DNA of 64,000 nt from the NCBI GenBank assembly GCA_963776465.1, contig CAVZMV010000001.1:620001-684000 (forward strand), given 5' to 3'. The DNA is from DASRHK01 sp963776465 (GTDB taxonomy: Bacteria; Pseudomonadota; Gammaproteobacteria; Nevskiales; Nevskiaceae). How positions within the stretch are numbered: the first letter of the stretch is position 1; each line of letters starts with the position of its first letter. Shown piece by piece: positions 7,320-16,255 of the stretch. The translations under genes were made by a program, and so were the position numbers. The notes below the pieces were generated by a model. It saw only the letters and a program-made list of their open reading frames with translations. It was not told the origin of the DNA and searched no databases.

Positions 7320-8765
7320 TCACGCTTTGAGCTTTTCCTTCAGCAGTCGGTTCACTGCGTCGGGGTTGGCCTTGCCTTGTGTGGCCTTCATCACCTGGCC
7401 GACGAAGAATCCGAACAGCTTGTCCTTGCCGCTGCGGAAGTCGGCGAGCTGGCCGGGGTTCTTCGCCATCACCTCGTCGATCGCCTTGACGATCGCCGAC
7501 TCGTCGGTGATCTGCACCAGCCCCTTGGCCTTGATGATCGCGTCCGCATCGCCTTCGCCAGCGCACATCGCCTCGAACACCTCCTTGGCGATCTTGCCGG
7601 AGATGGTCTTGTCGGCGATGCGCTTGAGCAGGCCGGCGAGCATGTCGGCGGAGATCGGTGAGGTCTCGATATCCTTGCCCAGCTTGTTGAGTGCGCCGAG
7701 CAGATCGGTCGTCACCCAGTTCGCGCAGATCTTGGGGTCGGCGGCCGACGCCTTCACGACTGCTTCGTAGTAGTCGGCGAGCGCGCGCTCGCCGGTCAAG
7801 GTCACCGCGTCGTACTTCGATAGTCCGTATTGCGTCATGAAGCGCTCGCGGCGCGCCTCGGGGAGCTCCGGCATGGTCGCGCGAATGCGCTCGATGTCGG
7901 CCTTGCTGACCGCCACCGGCAGGAGGTCGGGGTCGGGGAAGTAGCGATAGTCCATCGCCTCTTCCTTGGAGCGCATCGAGCGGGTCTCGCCCTTGTCCGG
8001 ATCGAACAGGCGCGTCTCCTGGATGATCTTGCCGCCGGCCTCGATCACGCCGATCTGCCGCTCGATCTCGAACTCGATCGCCTTCTCGACGAAACGGAAG
8101 GAGTTGACGTTCTTGGTCTCGGTGCGCGTGCCGAACTTGGCCTCGCCCACGCGACGCACGGATACGTTGGCGTCGCAGCGGAACGAGCCTTCCTGCATGT
8201 TGCCGTCGCAGATGCCCAGGTAGACGACGAGCTGGTGCAGCTTCTTCAAGTACGCCACCGCCTCGGCGGATGAGCGGATGTCGGGCTCGGACACGATCTC
8301 GATCAGCGGCGTGCCGGCGCGGTTCAAGTCGATGCCGCTGCCCGAGCCATGGCCTTCGTGCAGCGACTTGCCGGCGTCCTCTTCCATGTGCGCGCGCGTG
8401 ATGCCGATGCGCTTGGTTCCGGCACCCTCCACCTCGACGTCGAGGTACCCGTGATGCACGACCGGCAGCTCGTACTGCGAGATCTGGTAGCCCTTGGGCA
8501 GATCCGGGTAGAAGTAATGCTTGCGCGCGAACACGCAGCGCTCGGCGATCTGGGCGTCGACGGCGAGGCCGAACTTCACGGCCATCCACAGCGCCTCGCG
8601 GTTCAGGACCGGCAGCACGCCGGGCAAGCCGAGCGTGACTGCGTCGGCTTGCGTGTTGGGCGCCGCGCCATAGGCGGTCGGCGCACCGGAAAAGATCTTC
8701 GACTTGGTCATGAGCTGGCAGTGCACCTCCAGCCCGATGACGGCTTCCCAGCCCTGGTGCGCCAT
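7320..8765 (-). CDS. gatB: Asp-tRNA(Asn)/Glu-tRNA(Gln) amidotransferase subunit B
   Basis: GatB is the tRNA-binding kinase-like subunit that phosphorylates misacylated Glu-tRNA(Gln) or Asp-tRNA(Asn) before GatA-derived ammonia converts it to the amide form. The 481 residues begin with the family pattern WEAVIGLEVHCQL. They continue with the cradle-domain blocks YFYPDLPKGYQISQY and GIDLNRAGTPLIEIVSEPD and end with the YqeY-like tail (about 335-481). The stop of gatA and the start of gatB share one base (TGATG), giving coupled translation. Its presence implies that at least one of GlnRS and AsnRS is bypassed in this organism. Confidence 0.97.
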   Translation of the reverse strand: MAHQGWEAVIGLEVHCQLMTKSKIFSGAPTAYGAAPNTQADAVTLGLPGVLPVLNREALWMAVKFGLAVDAQIAERCVFARKHYFYPDLPKGYQISQYELPVVHHGYLDVEVEGAGTKRIGITRAHMEEDAGKSLHEGHGSGSGIDLNRAGTPLIEIVSEPDIRSSAEAVAYLKKLHQLVVYLGICDGNMQEGSFRCDANVSVRRVGEAKFGTRTETKNVNSFRFVEKAIEFEIERQIGVIEAGGKIIQETRLFDPDKGETRSMRSKEEAMDYRYFPDPDLLPVAVSKADIERIRATMPELPEARRERFMTQYGLSKYDAVTLTGERALADYYEAVVKASAADPKICANWVTTDLLGALNKLGKDIETSPISADMLAGLLKRIADKTISGKIAKEVFEAMCAGEGDADAIIKAKGLVQITDESAIVKAIDEVMAKNPGQLADFRSGKDKLFGFFVGQVMKATQGKANPDAVNRLLKEKLKA

Positions 8766-10222
8766 CAGTCGAAACCCCGCGGCGACTGCTTGTGCCAGTC
8801 GGTCGCCAGCTGGTACTGGTGCGCGACGTTGAACAGCTGGGCCTCGTCGAAGTAGTTGCCCATCAGCTGCAGGCCGATCGGCAGGCCGTCGACGAAGCCG
8901 CAGGGGATCGACATCGCCGGGATGCCGGCCAGGTTGGCGGCGATCGTATAGATGTCGTTCAGGTACATCGCCACCGGGTCGTCGGTCTTGGCGCCGAGCT
9001 TGAAGGCGACGTCGGTGGCCGTTGGTCCAAGGACCAGGTCGACCGACTCGAACGCGCGCTTGAAATCGTCGTAGATCAGGCGCCGGACCTTCTGGGCCTT
9101 GAGGTAGTAGGCGTCGTAGTAGCCATGGCTCAGCACGTAGGTGCCGATCATGATGCGCCGCTGCACCTCGGCGCCGAAGCCCTCGCCACGCGACTTCTTG
9201 TAGAGCTCCTCGAGCGTCTTGACGCCTTCGGCGCGATGGCCGTAACGCACGCCGTCATAGCGCGCCAGGTTGGAGGAGGCCTCCGCGGGAGCGACGACGT
9301 AATAGGTCGGGACCGACAGCGGCGAATTGGGCAGCGAGATCTCGCGGACCGACGCCCCGAGCTCCTCGAGCTTGGCGATCGCCGCCATCACGCAGGCGCG
9401 CGCGCCGGGCGCGAGCCCCTCTGCGAAGTACTCCGTGGGCAGCCCGATCTTCAGGCCGCGGATCGGCTTGTCCAGGCCGGCCAGGTAGTCGTCGACTGGC
9501 CGCTCGGCGCTGGTGGAATCCAGCGGGTCGAAGCCTGCCATCGCCTGCAGGACGTAGGCGGCGTCTTCGGCGTTGCGGGTCACGACGCCGGCCTGGTCGA
9601 GGCTGGAGGCGAACGCGATCATGCCGTAGCGCGAGACGCGTCCGTAGGTCGGCTTGATGCCGGTGAGATTGGTCAGCGCCGCCGGCTGGCGGATCGAGCC
9701 GCCGGTGTCGGTGGCCGTCGCGGCACAGGCGAGCCCGGCCGCCACCGCGGCCACCGAGCCGCCAGAGGATCCTCCCGGCACCCGCGTCGGATCCCAGGGG
9801 TTCTTCACCGGTCCGTACCAGCTGGTCTCGTTGGACGAGCCCATGGCGAACTCGTCCATGTTGCACTTGCCGAGCATCACCGCGCCGGCTTCCGCGTGCA
9901 GCTTGCGCACGATGGTCGCGTCGTAGGGCGCGACGAAGTCGTCGAGCATGCGCGAGCCGCAGGACGTCTTGACGCCCTGCGTGCAGAAAATGTCCTTTTG
10001 CGCGATCGGCACGCCGGCAAGCGGCCCGCCCTCGCCCCTGGCCAGGCGCGCATCGGCCGCGTCCGCGGCCTTCAGCGCCGCCTCGGGCGTGACCGTGACG
10101 AAGCTGTTGAGCTCCTTGTCGTGGTCGGCGATGCGCTTGAGGTAATTGGCGGTCAGCTCCCGCGACGAGAACTTCCTCGCGCGCAGCCCCGCAGCAAGCT
10201 CCTTGATCGTCAGGCGGTGCAT
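8765..10222 (-). CDS. gatA: Asp-tRNA(Asn)/Glu-tRNA(Gln) amidotransferase subunit A
   Basis: GatA is the glutaminase subunit of the amidase-signature family. It has the Lys/cis-Ser/Ser triad: Lys76 in QKDIF, the GGSSGGS block at 150-156, and the nucleophile serine in DTGGSIRQPAA near 172-182. The 485-residue length is normal. It follows gatC by 21 bp and overlaps gatB by one base, so the operon order is gatC-gatA-gatB. Gene order and sequence show nothing unusual. Confidence 0.97.
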   Translation of the reverse strand: MHRLTIKELAAGLRARKFSSRELTANYLKRIADHDKELNSFVTVTPEAALKAADAADARLARGEGGPLAGVPIAQKDIFCTQGVKTSCGSRMLDDFVAPYDATIVRKLHAEAGAVMLGKCNMDEFAMGSSNETSWYGPVKNPWDPTRVPGGSSGGSVAAVAAGLACAATATDTGGSIRQPAALTNLTGIKPTYGRVSRYGMIAFASSLDQAGVVTRNAEDAAYVLQAMAGFDPLDSTSAERPVDDYLAGLDKPIRGLKIGLPTEYFAEGLAPGARACVMAAIAKLEELGASVREISLPNSPLSVPTYYVVAPAEASSNLARYDGVRYGHRAEGVKTLEELYKKSRGEGFGAEVQRRIMIGTYVLSHGYYDAYYLKAQKVRRLIYDDFKRAFESVDLVLGPTATDVAFKLGAKTDDPVAMYLNDIYTIAANLAGIPAMSIPCGFVDGLPIGLQLMGNYFDEAQLFNVAHQYQLATDWHKQSPRGFD

Positions 10223-10243
10223 GGATCGCGGCTCGAACCGCTC

Positions 10244-10540
10244 CTACTCGATGACTCTGGGGACGAGGTACACGCCGTCCTGCACGGCCGGCGCGTGGGC
10301 CTGGAAACGCTGGCGTCCGGCCTCGCCGACCGGATCGCCGATCTCGTCCGGCCGCAGGCGCTGCGTCGTGTCCAGCGGGTGCGCCATGGGCTGGACGTCG
10401 TCGGTCTTCGCCCCGGAAAGACGCTCCACCATCTCCATGATGTTGGACAGCTGGCGGGCGTAGTGCTCGGTCTGCCCGGCCTTGAGCTCCAGGCGCGCCA
10501 GATGGGCAACCTGCTTGATCTGTTCCGCAGTCAGGCTCAT
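10244..10540 (-). CDS. gatC: Asp-tRNA(Asn)/Glu-tRNA(Gln) amidotransferase subunit C
   Basis: This is the small 98-residue linker subunit that wraps GatA and GatB together. It has the family opening MSLTAEQIKQVAHLARLEL, a central MVERL, the MAHPLD motif near 63 and LRPDEI near 73, and ends VYLVPRVIE. It is first in gatCAB and divergent from mreB, with a 146-bp intergenic region that must hold promoters in both directions. That arrangement (gatCAB back-to-back with mreBCD) is common in gamma- and betaproteobacteria. Confidence 0.93.
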   Translation of the reverse strand: MSLTAEQIKQVAHLARLELKAGQTEHYARQLSNIMEMVERLSGAKTDDVQPMAHPLDTTQRLRPDEIGDPVGEAGRQRFQAHAPAVQDGVYLVPRVIE

Positions 10541-10603
10541 CGCTCAAATGCCCCGGAGGCCGCAAAGGGCGGCAAAAATACCACGTTATCGATCAAAAAA
10601 CCC

Positions 10604-10632
10604 TTGCCCAAAAGATGTTGCGTTGCTACATT
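10604..10632 (+). promoter_or_regulatory. Probable sigma-70 promoter of the mre operon
   Basis: TTGCCC at 10604-10609 and TACATT at 10627-10632 are separated by exactly 17 bp, about 55 bp upstream of the mreB start. Each hexamer matches the consensus at four positions. Nothing equally good was found for the divergent gatC direction. Confidence 0.55.
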
Positions 10633-10686
10633 TCCGCGTCTTTTGCCCATACCAACAATCACGCTCTTTCCCCGGCCCCCAAACTA

Positions 10687-11724
10687 ATGTTCGATTCTGT
10701 CCGTCGTCTGCTCGTCAACGACCTGTCTATTGATCTCGGCACCGCCAACACCCTGATCTTTGTTCGCGACGAAGGCATCGTGCTCAACGAGCCGTCGGTC
10801 GTCGCCATCCGCAACGACGTTCGCGGTGCCAAGAAGGTGGAGTCGGTCGGCCTGGACGCCAAGCGCATGCTTGGACGGACGCCGAACAACATCACCTGCA
10901 TCCGGCCGCTGCGCGACGGCGTTATCGCCGATTTCACCGTGACGGAGAAGATGCTGCAGCACTTCATCCGCAAGGTGCAGAAGGGCCGCATGCTCAAGCC
11001 GATGACGCGCGTCGTCGTCTGCGTGCCGTACGGCTCCACCCAGGTGGAGCGACGCGCCATCCGTGAATCGGTGGAGAACGCCGGCGCGCGCAAGGTCTAC
11101 GTCATCGAGGAGCCGATCGCCGCCGCCATGGGCGCCGGCATCCCGATCGCCGAAGCCCGCGGCTCGATGGTGCTCGACATCGGCGGCGGCACCTCCGAGG
11201 TCGCGATCATCTCGCTCGGCGGCATCGTCTACGCCGAGAGCGTGCGCATCGGCGGCGACAAGTTCGACGAGGCCATCGTCTCCTACGTGCGCCGGCAGTA
11301 CAACATGCTCATCGGCGAAGCCACTGCCGAGCGCATCAAGATCCAGATCGGCACCGCATTCCCGGGACACGAAGTGCAGGAGATCGACGTCGTCGGCCGG
11401 CACCTGGCCGCCGGCGTGCCGCGCAACTTCACCATGAACTCCAACGAGATCCTCGACGCGCTGCAGGAGCCGCTTTCCGGCATCGTGCAGGCCGTCAAGA
11501 AGGCGCTGGAGCGCACGCCTCCGGAGCTCGGCTCCGACGTCGCCGAGCGCGGCATCGTCCTCACCGGCGGTGGCGCGCTGCTGCGCGACATCGACAAGCT
11601 GATCTCCGAGGAGACCGGCCTGCCAGTGATCATCGCCGACGATCCGTTGACATGCGTGGCGCGCGGTGGTGGCATGATGCTGGACACCCTGGACAAGCAG
11701 GGCGATCTGTACAGCCAGGAGTAG
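10687..11724 (+). CDS. mreB: Rod-shape-determining actin homologue MreB
   Basis: MreB forms membrane-bound filaments that orient the elongasome and keep the cell rod-shaped. The 345-residue protein has the actin-fold ATP motifs: DLGTANT near 15 (phosphate 1), DIGGGTSEVAI near 165 (phosphate 2) and VLTGGGALL near 295 (adenosine). It starts MFDSVRRLL; this short amphipathic N-terminus is the expected membrane anchor and argues for the ATG at 10687 over any upstream start. It is the first gene of the mre-mrd operon, and a 117-bp spacer separates it from mreC, where mreB-specific mRNA could end. Confidence 0.98.
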   Translation: MFDSVRRLLVNDLSIDLGTANTLIFVRDEGIVLNEPSVVAIRNDVRGAKKVESVGLDAKRMLGRTPNNITCIRPLRDGVIADFTVTEKMLQHFIRKVQKGRMLKPMTRVVVCVPYGSTQVERRAIRESVENAGARKVYVIEEPIAAAMGAGIPIAEARGSMVLDIGGGTSEVAIISLGGIVYAESVRIGGDKFDEAIVSYVRRQYNMLIGEATAERIKIQIGTAFPGHEVQEIDVVGRHLAAGVPRNFTMNSNEILDALQEPLSGIVQAVKKALERTPPELGSDVAERGIVLTGGGALLRDIDKLISEETGLPVIIADDPLTCVARGGGMMLDTLDKQGDLYSQE

Positions 11725-11841
11725 ACGCGGTTTTCGAGACGGGGCGTTGTCGGGATGCGGCGAGGCTTGCGCTGAAACGGCGCGGGTCCGGGGTGGTGCC
11801 GCCGCCGACGATCCGGACACACCGCGTGAGCGCTGCTAACC

Positions 11842-12783
11842 ATGGCTGACTATCTCGGCGGCGGCGGACGGTCGGCGCTCCCCAGAATCTCGTTCATGGG
11901 CCTGAAGGCGATCCTTCTGGGCCTGGTCTCCATCGGCATGATGTACGCCGACACCCGCACCGGCTATTTCACGACGGCGCGCGCCACTGCCGCCTGGGCG
12001 CTGTATCCGGTCCAGCGCGTGGTCGCCTTCCCGCAGGACGTCAGCGAGCTCTTCGAGCATTTCCACACGCGCGAGGCGCTGCTCGCCGAGAACCGCCAGC
12101 TCAAGGAGCAGCACCTGGAGATGGGGGCGCAACTGTCGCGCATGCAGGCGCTGGAAGCCGAGACCAATCGCATGCGCGAGCTGCTGTCGGCCGCGACTGC
12201 GCTCGGCCAGCAGGTGCGCATCGCCGAGATCCTTTCCATCGCGCAGGATCCGTACAAGCAGCAGATCGTCATCAACAAGGGCCTGCAGGACGGCGTCTAC
12301 CGGGGCCAGGCGATGGTCGACGCCACCGGCGTCATGGGTCAGATCGTCGAGGTGGCGCCAACCACGGCGGTGGCGCTGCTGATCACGGACGCCAACCACG
12401 GCATCCCGGTGGAGATCAACCGCACCGGCCTCCAGACCATCGCGCTGGGGCGCGGCGACGGACAGTCGCTGTCGCTGCCGTTCCTCTCCGGCAACGCCGA
12501 CGTGAAGGTCGGCGATCTCATCGTGTCCTCGGCGCTGGGCGGCCGCTTCCCTGCGGGCTACCCGGTCGGGCAGATCTACGAGCTGCACCACAGCCCCGGC
12601 GAGCATTTCGCCGAAGCCCTTGCTTATCCGGCCGCCAAGCTCAACCAGGGCCGACAGGCGTTGCTGATCTGGGGCGACCATCCAGAGGGCACGCTGCCGG
12701 CATCAACCGAGCCCGTGCCCGTCGCGGCGCCCGCGGCCACGCCCGCGCCGGCCAAGCCGGCGCCGAAGCCGAAGAAGCCATGA
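11842..12783 (+). CDS. mreC: Rod-shape-determining protein MreC
   Basis: MreC is a bitopic inner-membrane protein whose periplasmic domain activates PBP2. The 313 residues contain one transmembrane helix (about 18-36), a coiled coil with heptads in ALLAENRQLKEQHLEMGAQL (about 72-105), and the two-lobed beta-barrel domain ending near 270. The C-terminus is a Pro/Ala/Lys-rich tail, which is variable in the family. Its stop overlaps mreD by 4 bp (ATGA). Confidence 0.95.
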   Translation: MADYLGGGGRSALPRISFMGLKAILLGLVSIGMMYADTRTGYFTTARATAAWALYPVQRVVAFPQDVSELFEHFHTREALLAENRQLKEQHLEMGAQLSRMQALEAETNRMRELLSAATALGQQVRIAEILSIAQDPYKQQIVINKGLQDGVYRGQAMVDATGVMGQIVEVAPTTAVALLITDANHGIPVEINRTGLQTIALGRGDGQSLSLPFLSGNADVKVGDLIVSSALGGRFPAGYPVGQIYELHHSPGEHFAEALAYPAAKLNQGRQALLIWGDHPEGTLPASTEPVPVAAPAATPAPAKPAPKPKKP

Positions 12784-13256
12784 ATCGCGGATCGATCTTC
12801 GCCCTCCCTATCCTGCTGCTGGCGGCGATAGCGCTGCAGCTGGTGGTGCTGCCGGACGCCGTCGCGGCGGCCCGGCCTCTTTGGGTACCGATCGTCTTCG
12901 CATACTGGACCTATGCCTCGCCCAGGCACGCCAGCCTGCTGCTCGCCTGGGTGACCGGGCTCACGCTGGACGTGCTCTTCAACACGCCGATGGGCCAGCA
13001 CGCGTTCGGCCTCGTCATCACGGTCTACCTGGTCGCCCGCCTGCGCCGCTTCATGCTGATGGTGCCGTTCTGGCAGACCGCGCTGGTGCTGATCCCCGTC
13101 TGGGCCATGTACGCGCTGGCCATGTTCTGGGCCGACGGCGTGCGGGGCCAGCAGGCCGACGTGTGGGCGCGCTGGCTGCCGGTGGCTTCCAGCACGCTTC
13201 TGTGGCCGTTCCTGTTCCCGGTGCTCTCGACGCTGGGCAAGCCGAGCCGAGATTGA
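12780..13256 (+). CDS. mreD: Rod-shape-determining protein MreD
   Basis: The 158-residue, very hydrophobic protein has about five transmembrane helices and the MreD pattern LDVLFNTPMGQHAFGLVITVY near 60-80. It belongs to the elongasome with MreC and RodA. It overlaps mreC by 4 bp at its start and the PBP2 gene by 4 bp at its end, so translation of the three is coupled. Confidence 0.93.
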   Translation: MNRGSIFALPILLLAAIALQLVVLPDAVAAARPLWVPIVFAYWTYASPRHASLLLAWVTGLTLDVLFNTPMGQHAFGLVITVYLVARLRRFMLMVPFWQTALVLIPVWAMYALAMFWADGVRGQQADVWARWLPVASSTLLWPFLFPVLSTLGKPSRD

Positions 13257-15136
13257 GTCACGACGCGATCAAGGACCTGCACAAGGAACGCCAGTCGTTC
13301 CTGACGCGTGCGGTGGTCGCCGGGGTCGCGTGCCTGCTGCTGACCTCGATGCTCGTCCTGCGCCTGGTCAGCCTGCAGCTGGTGCAGCACGACTACTACA
13401 CCACGCGCGCCGAGGAGAACCGCACGCGCGTGAACCTGGTGCCGCCGGTGCGCGGGCTCATCTACGACCGCAACGGCGTGCTGCTGGCGGCCAACGCGGC
13501 GTCGTTCGTGCTCGAGGTGACGCCCGAGCAGGTCAAGGACATGAACGACACGCTGCAGCGGCTGGCGCAGTACGTGACGCTGACCGACGCCGACGTCCAG
13601 CGCTTCAAGGATCGCGTGCGCAAGATGCCGCGCTACCGCGGCGTGCCGCTGCGCACCAACCTGTCGCCCGAGGAAGTGGCGCGCTACGAGCTCAATCGCT
13701 ACGACTTCGAGGGCGTGGAGGTCACGGCGGGACTGTCGCGTGAGTACCCGCTCGGCGGAACCGCGGTGCACGCGATCGGCTACATCGGCGGCATCACCGA
13801 GTCGGAGTTCGAGCAACTCGACGAGGAGGCGTACCGCGGCACCAACTACATCGGCAAGATCGGCATCGAAAAGAGCCATGAGGCCGACATGCACGGCATC
13901 GCCGGCTCCAAGCTGGTGGAAGCCAATGCCGCCGGCCGGCCCCTGCGCGAGCTCGAGTACCGCCGGGGCACGCCGGGCAAGAATCTCTATCTCACGCTGG
14001 ACGCCAAGCTGCAGATCGCAGCCGAGCGCGCGCTCGGCGACAACGACGGCGCCATCATCGCCATCGAGCCCGAGAGCGGCGAGATCCTCGCCCTGGTGAG
14101 CAAGCCCGGCTTCGACCCGAAGCTGTTCGTCGAGGGCGTGGACGCGAAAAGCTACAAGGCCCTGGCGTCGGACAAGCACAAGCCCCTGTACAACCGCGCG
14201 CTGCAAGGCGTTTATCCGCCCGGATCCACGATCAAGCCCTTCATGGCGCTGGCGGCGCTGCAGTACAACGTGCGCTCGCCCGGCGACGTGACTTATTGCC
14301 CGGGCTTCCTGACGCTGCCTGGCCTGGCGCACCGCTATCGCTGCTGGAAGCGAAAGGGCCACGGCGGCATGGACATGGATCACGGCGTTGCGCAGTCGTG
14401 CGACGTCTACTTCTATCGCGTCGCGCAGGACCTTGGCATCGACCACATCGGCGAGTTCCTCGCCAAGTTCGGCCTGGGCAAGCCGACCGGCATCGACATC
14501 CCCAACGAGAAAGGCGGCCTGCTGCCGACCAAGGAATGGAAGGAGCGTGTCCGCAAGGAGCAGTGGTACGCCGGCGAGACGCTGTCGGTCGGCATCGGCC
14601 AGGGCTATCTGGTTCTGACCCCGCTGCAGCTGGCGCATGCCACGGCCCGCTTCGCCGCGCGCGGCCGCGGCGCCGAGCCGCACCTCGTGCATGCGGTCGA
14701 GAATCCGCTGACCAGCCAGGTGGTCGCTTACAAGACCGAGCCGCTGGCCCCGATCAAGCTGCGCAGCCAGGGGTTGTGGGAGCGCGGCGTCGACGCGATG
14801 GAAAAAGTCGTGCAGGCGCCGTACGGCACCGCGTATGCCATCAGCAAGAACGCGCAGTACACGATCGCCGGCAAGACCGGCACGGCACAGGTCGCAGTCC
14901 TGGCGCAGGATCAGGAGAAGGCGCCGACGCTGGAATCCACTCCTTGGGAGCTGCGCGATCACGCCTGGTTCATGGCGTTCGCACCCGTCGACAAGCCGCA
15001 GATCGCGGTCGCCGTGCTGGCCGAGCACGCCGGTCACGGGGCCAGCGTGGCCGCGCCGGTGGCGCGGGCGGTGATGGATGCGTATCTTCTCGGCGTGATG
15101 CCGACCGCCGAGGTCAAGCCGGAAATGGCCGAGTAA
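13253..15136 (+). CDS. mrdA: Penicillin-binding protein 2 (peptidoglycan transpeptidase)
   Basis: PBP2 is the class B transpeptidase that cross-links lateral-wall peptidoglycan with RodA. The chosen start is TTG at 13253, overlapping the mreD stop as TTGA and giving MSHDAIKDLHKERQSF. An in-frame extension further upstream would lie inside mreD. Of 627 residues, one N-terminal membrane anchor spans about 18-38 and the dimerisation domain carries RGLIYDRNG near 67. The active-site block STIK begins at Ser325, followed by SCD (the SxN-type motif) and KTG at 541-543. All catalytic motifs are intact. It is followed by rodA with a 3-bp gap. Confidence 0.96.
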   Translation: MSHDAIKDLHKERQSFLTRAVVAGVACLLLTSMLVLRLVSLQLVQHDYYTTRAEENRTRVNLVPPVRGLIYDRNGVLLAANAASFVLEVTPEQVKDMNDTLQRLAQYVTLTDADVQRFKDRVRKMPRYRGVPLRTNLSPEEVARYELNRYDFEGVEVTAGLSREYPLGGTAVHAIGYIGGITESEFEQLDEEAYRGTNYIGKIGIEKSHEADMHGIAGSKLVEANAAGRPLRELEYRRGTPGKNLYLTLDAKLQIAAERALGDNDGAIIAIEPESGEILALVSKPGFDPKLFVEGVDAKSYKALASDKHKPLYNRALQGVYPPGSTIKPFMALAALQYNVRSPGDVTYCPGFLTLPGLAHRYRCWKRKGHGGMDMDHGVAQSCDVYFYRVAQDLGIDHIGEFLAKFGLGKPTGIDIPNEKGGLLPTKEWKERVRKEQWYAGETLSVGIGQGYLVLTPLQLAHATARFAARGRGAEPHLVHAVENPLTSQVVAYKTEPLAPIKLRSQGLWERGVDAMEKVVQAPYGTAYAISKNAQYTIAGKTGTAQVAVLAQDQEKAPTLESTPWELRDHAWFMAFAPVDKPQIAVAVLAEHAGHGASVAAPVARAVMDAYLLGVMPTAEVKPEMAE

Positions 15137-15139
15137 CCG

Positions 15140-16255
15140 ATGGATTATCCGCAATCGCAAGAATCCGGCTGGTCGGAATTCCTTGCCCGCTTCCACGTCG
15201 ATCTCTGGCTCGGGCTGCTGCTGCTGGCAACCGCCACGCTCGGCTTGCTGGTGGTCTACAGCGCGTCGGGACACTCGCTGGCTATGACCATCAGCCAGCT
15301 CGAGCGTCTGGGGCTCGGGCTCGTCGTGATGGTGATCTGCGCGCAGTTCCCGCCAGAGTTTTATCGCGCGGTCGCACCCTGGCTCTACGCCGGGACGCTG
15401 GTGCTGCTGGCGCTCGTGCCGCTGATCGGCGAGCACTCCAAGGGCGCGCAGCGCTGGCTGGATTTCGGCGTGTTCCGCTTCCAGCCTTCCGAGATCATGA
15501 AGCTGGCGATGCCGCTGGCCGTCGCCGCATTCCTGCACCGACGTCCGCTGCCGCCGCGGCCCATGACGATGGCTATGACGCTCATCCTTGTGGTGCTGCC
15601 CACGGGACTGGTCGCGATCCAGCCGGACCTGGGCACGGCGCTGCTGATCGTCGTCGCCGGCGTGTTCGCGCTGTTCTTCGGAGGCCTGGGCTGGCGCTGG
15701 ATCGCGGGCGGCATCGCGGCTGTCGCCGCCGTTGCGCCGCTGGCCTGGTACAAGCTGCACGATTACCAGCGGCAGCGCGTGCTGACGTTCCTGGATCCCG
15801 AGACCGACCCGCTGGGCGCCGGCTATCACATCACCCAGTCCAAGATCGCGATCGGCTCGGGCGGGCTGTTCGGCAAGGGCTGGCTGCAGGGGACGCAGGC
15901 CAAGCTCGACTTCCTGCCCGAATCCCACACCGACTTCATCTTCGCCGTCTACTCCGAGGAGCTGGGCTTGCTCGGGATCCTGCTCCTGCTGACGCTCTAT
16001 CTGGCCATCGTCAGCCGCGGCCTGGTCATCGCGCTGCGCGGACAGGACACCTTCCAGCGCCTGCTGGCAGGCAGCATCGCGCTGACGTTCTTCTTCTACA
16101 TGTTCGTCAACGTCGGCATGGTCATCGGCCTGCTACCCGTCGTCGGCGTGCCGCTGCCTCTGGTGAGCTACGGCGGCACCTCGATGGTCACGCTGCTGAC
16201 GGGCTTCGGGCTGTTGATGTCCATCCAGACCCACCGCAAGCTGATCTCGAACTGA
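15140..16255 (+). CDS. mrdB: Elongasome peptidoglycan polymerase RodA
   Basis: RodA is the SEDS-family glycosyltransferase that polymerises lipid II at the elongasome, paired with PBP2. The 371 residues give about ten transmembrane helices. SEDS signatures are present: GAQRWLDFGVFRFQPSEIMK near 92-111, the catalytic-loop region ESHTDFIFAVYSEELG near 260, and GVPLPLVSYGGTSM near 338. It is immediately downstream of mrdA. Its stop and the mltB start share a base (TGATG). Confidence 0.97.
   Translation: MDYPQSQESGWSEFLARFHVDLWLGLLLLATATLGLLVVYSASGHSLAMTISQLERLGLGLVVMVICAQFPPEFYRAVAPWLYAGTLVLLALVPLIGEHSKGAQRWLDFGVFRFQPSEIMKLAMPLAVAAFLHRRPLPPRPMTMAMTLILVVLPTGLVAIQPDLGTALLIVVAGVFALFFGGLGWRWIAGGIAAVAAVAPLAWYKLHDYQRQRVLTFLDPETDPLGAGYHITQSKIAIGSGGLFGKGWLQGTQAKLDFLPESHTDFIFAVYSEELGLLGILLLLTLYLAIVSRGLVIALRGQDTFQRLLAGSIALTFFFYMFVNVGMVIGLLPVVGVPLPLVSYGGTSMVTLLTGFGLLMSIQTHRKLISN

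Noticed and set aside
13025..15928. A 967-codon open frame on the minus strand
   Set aside because: It lies opposite mreD, mrdA and rodA, all with clear motifs; it has no recognisable domain or start context.
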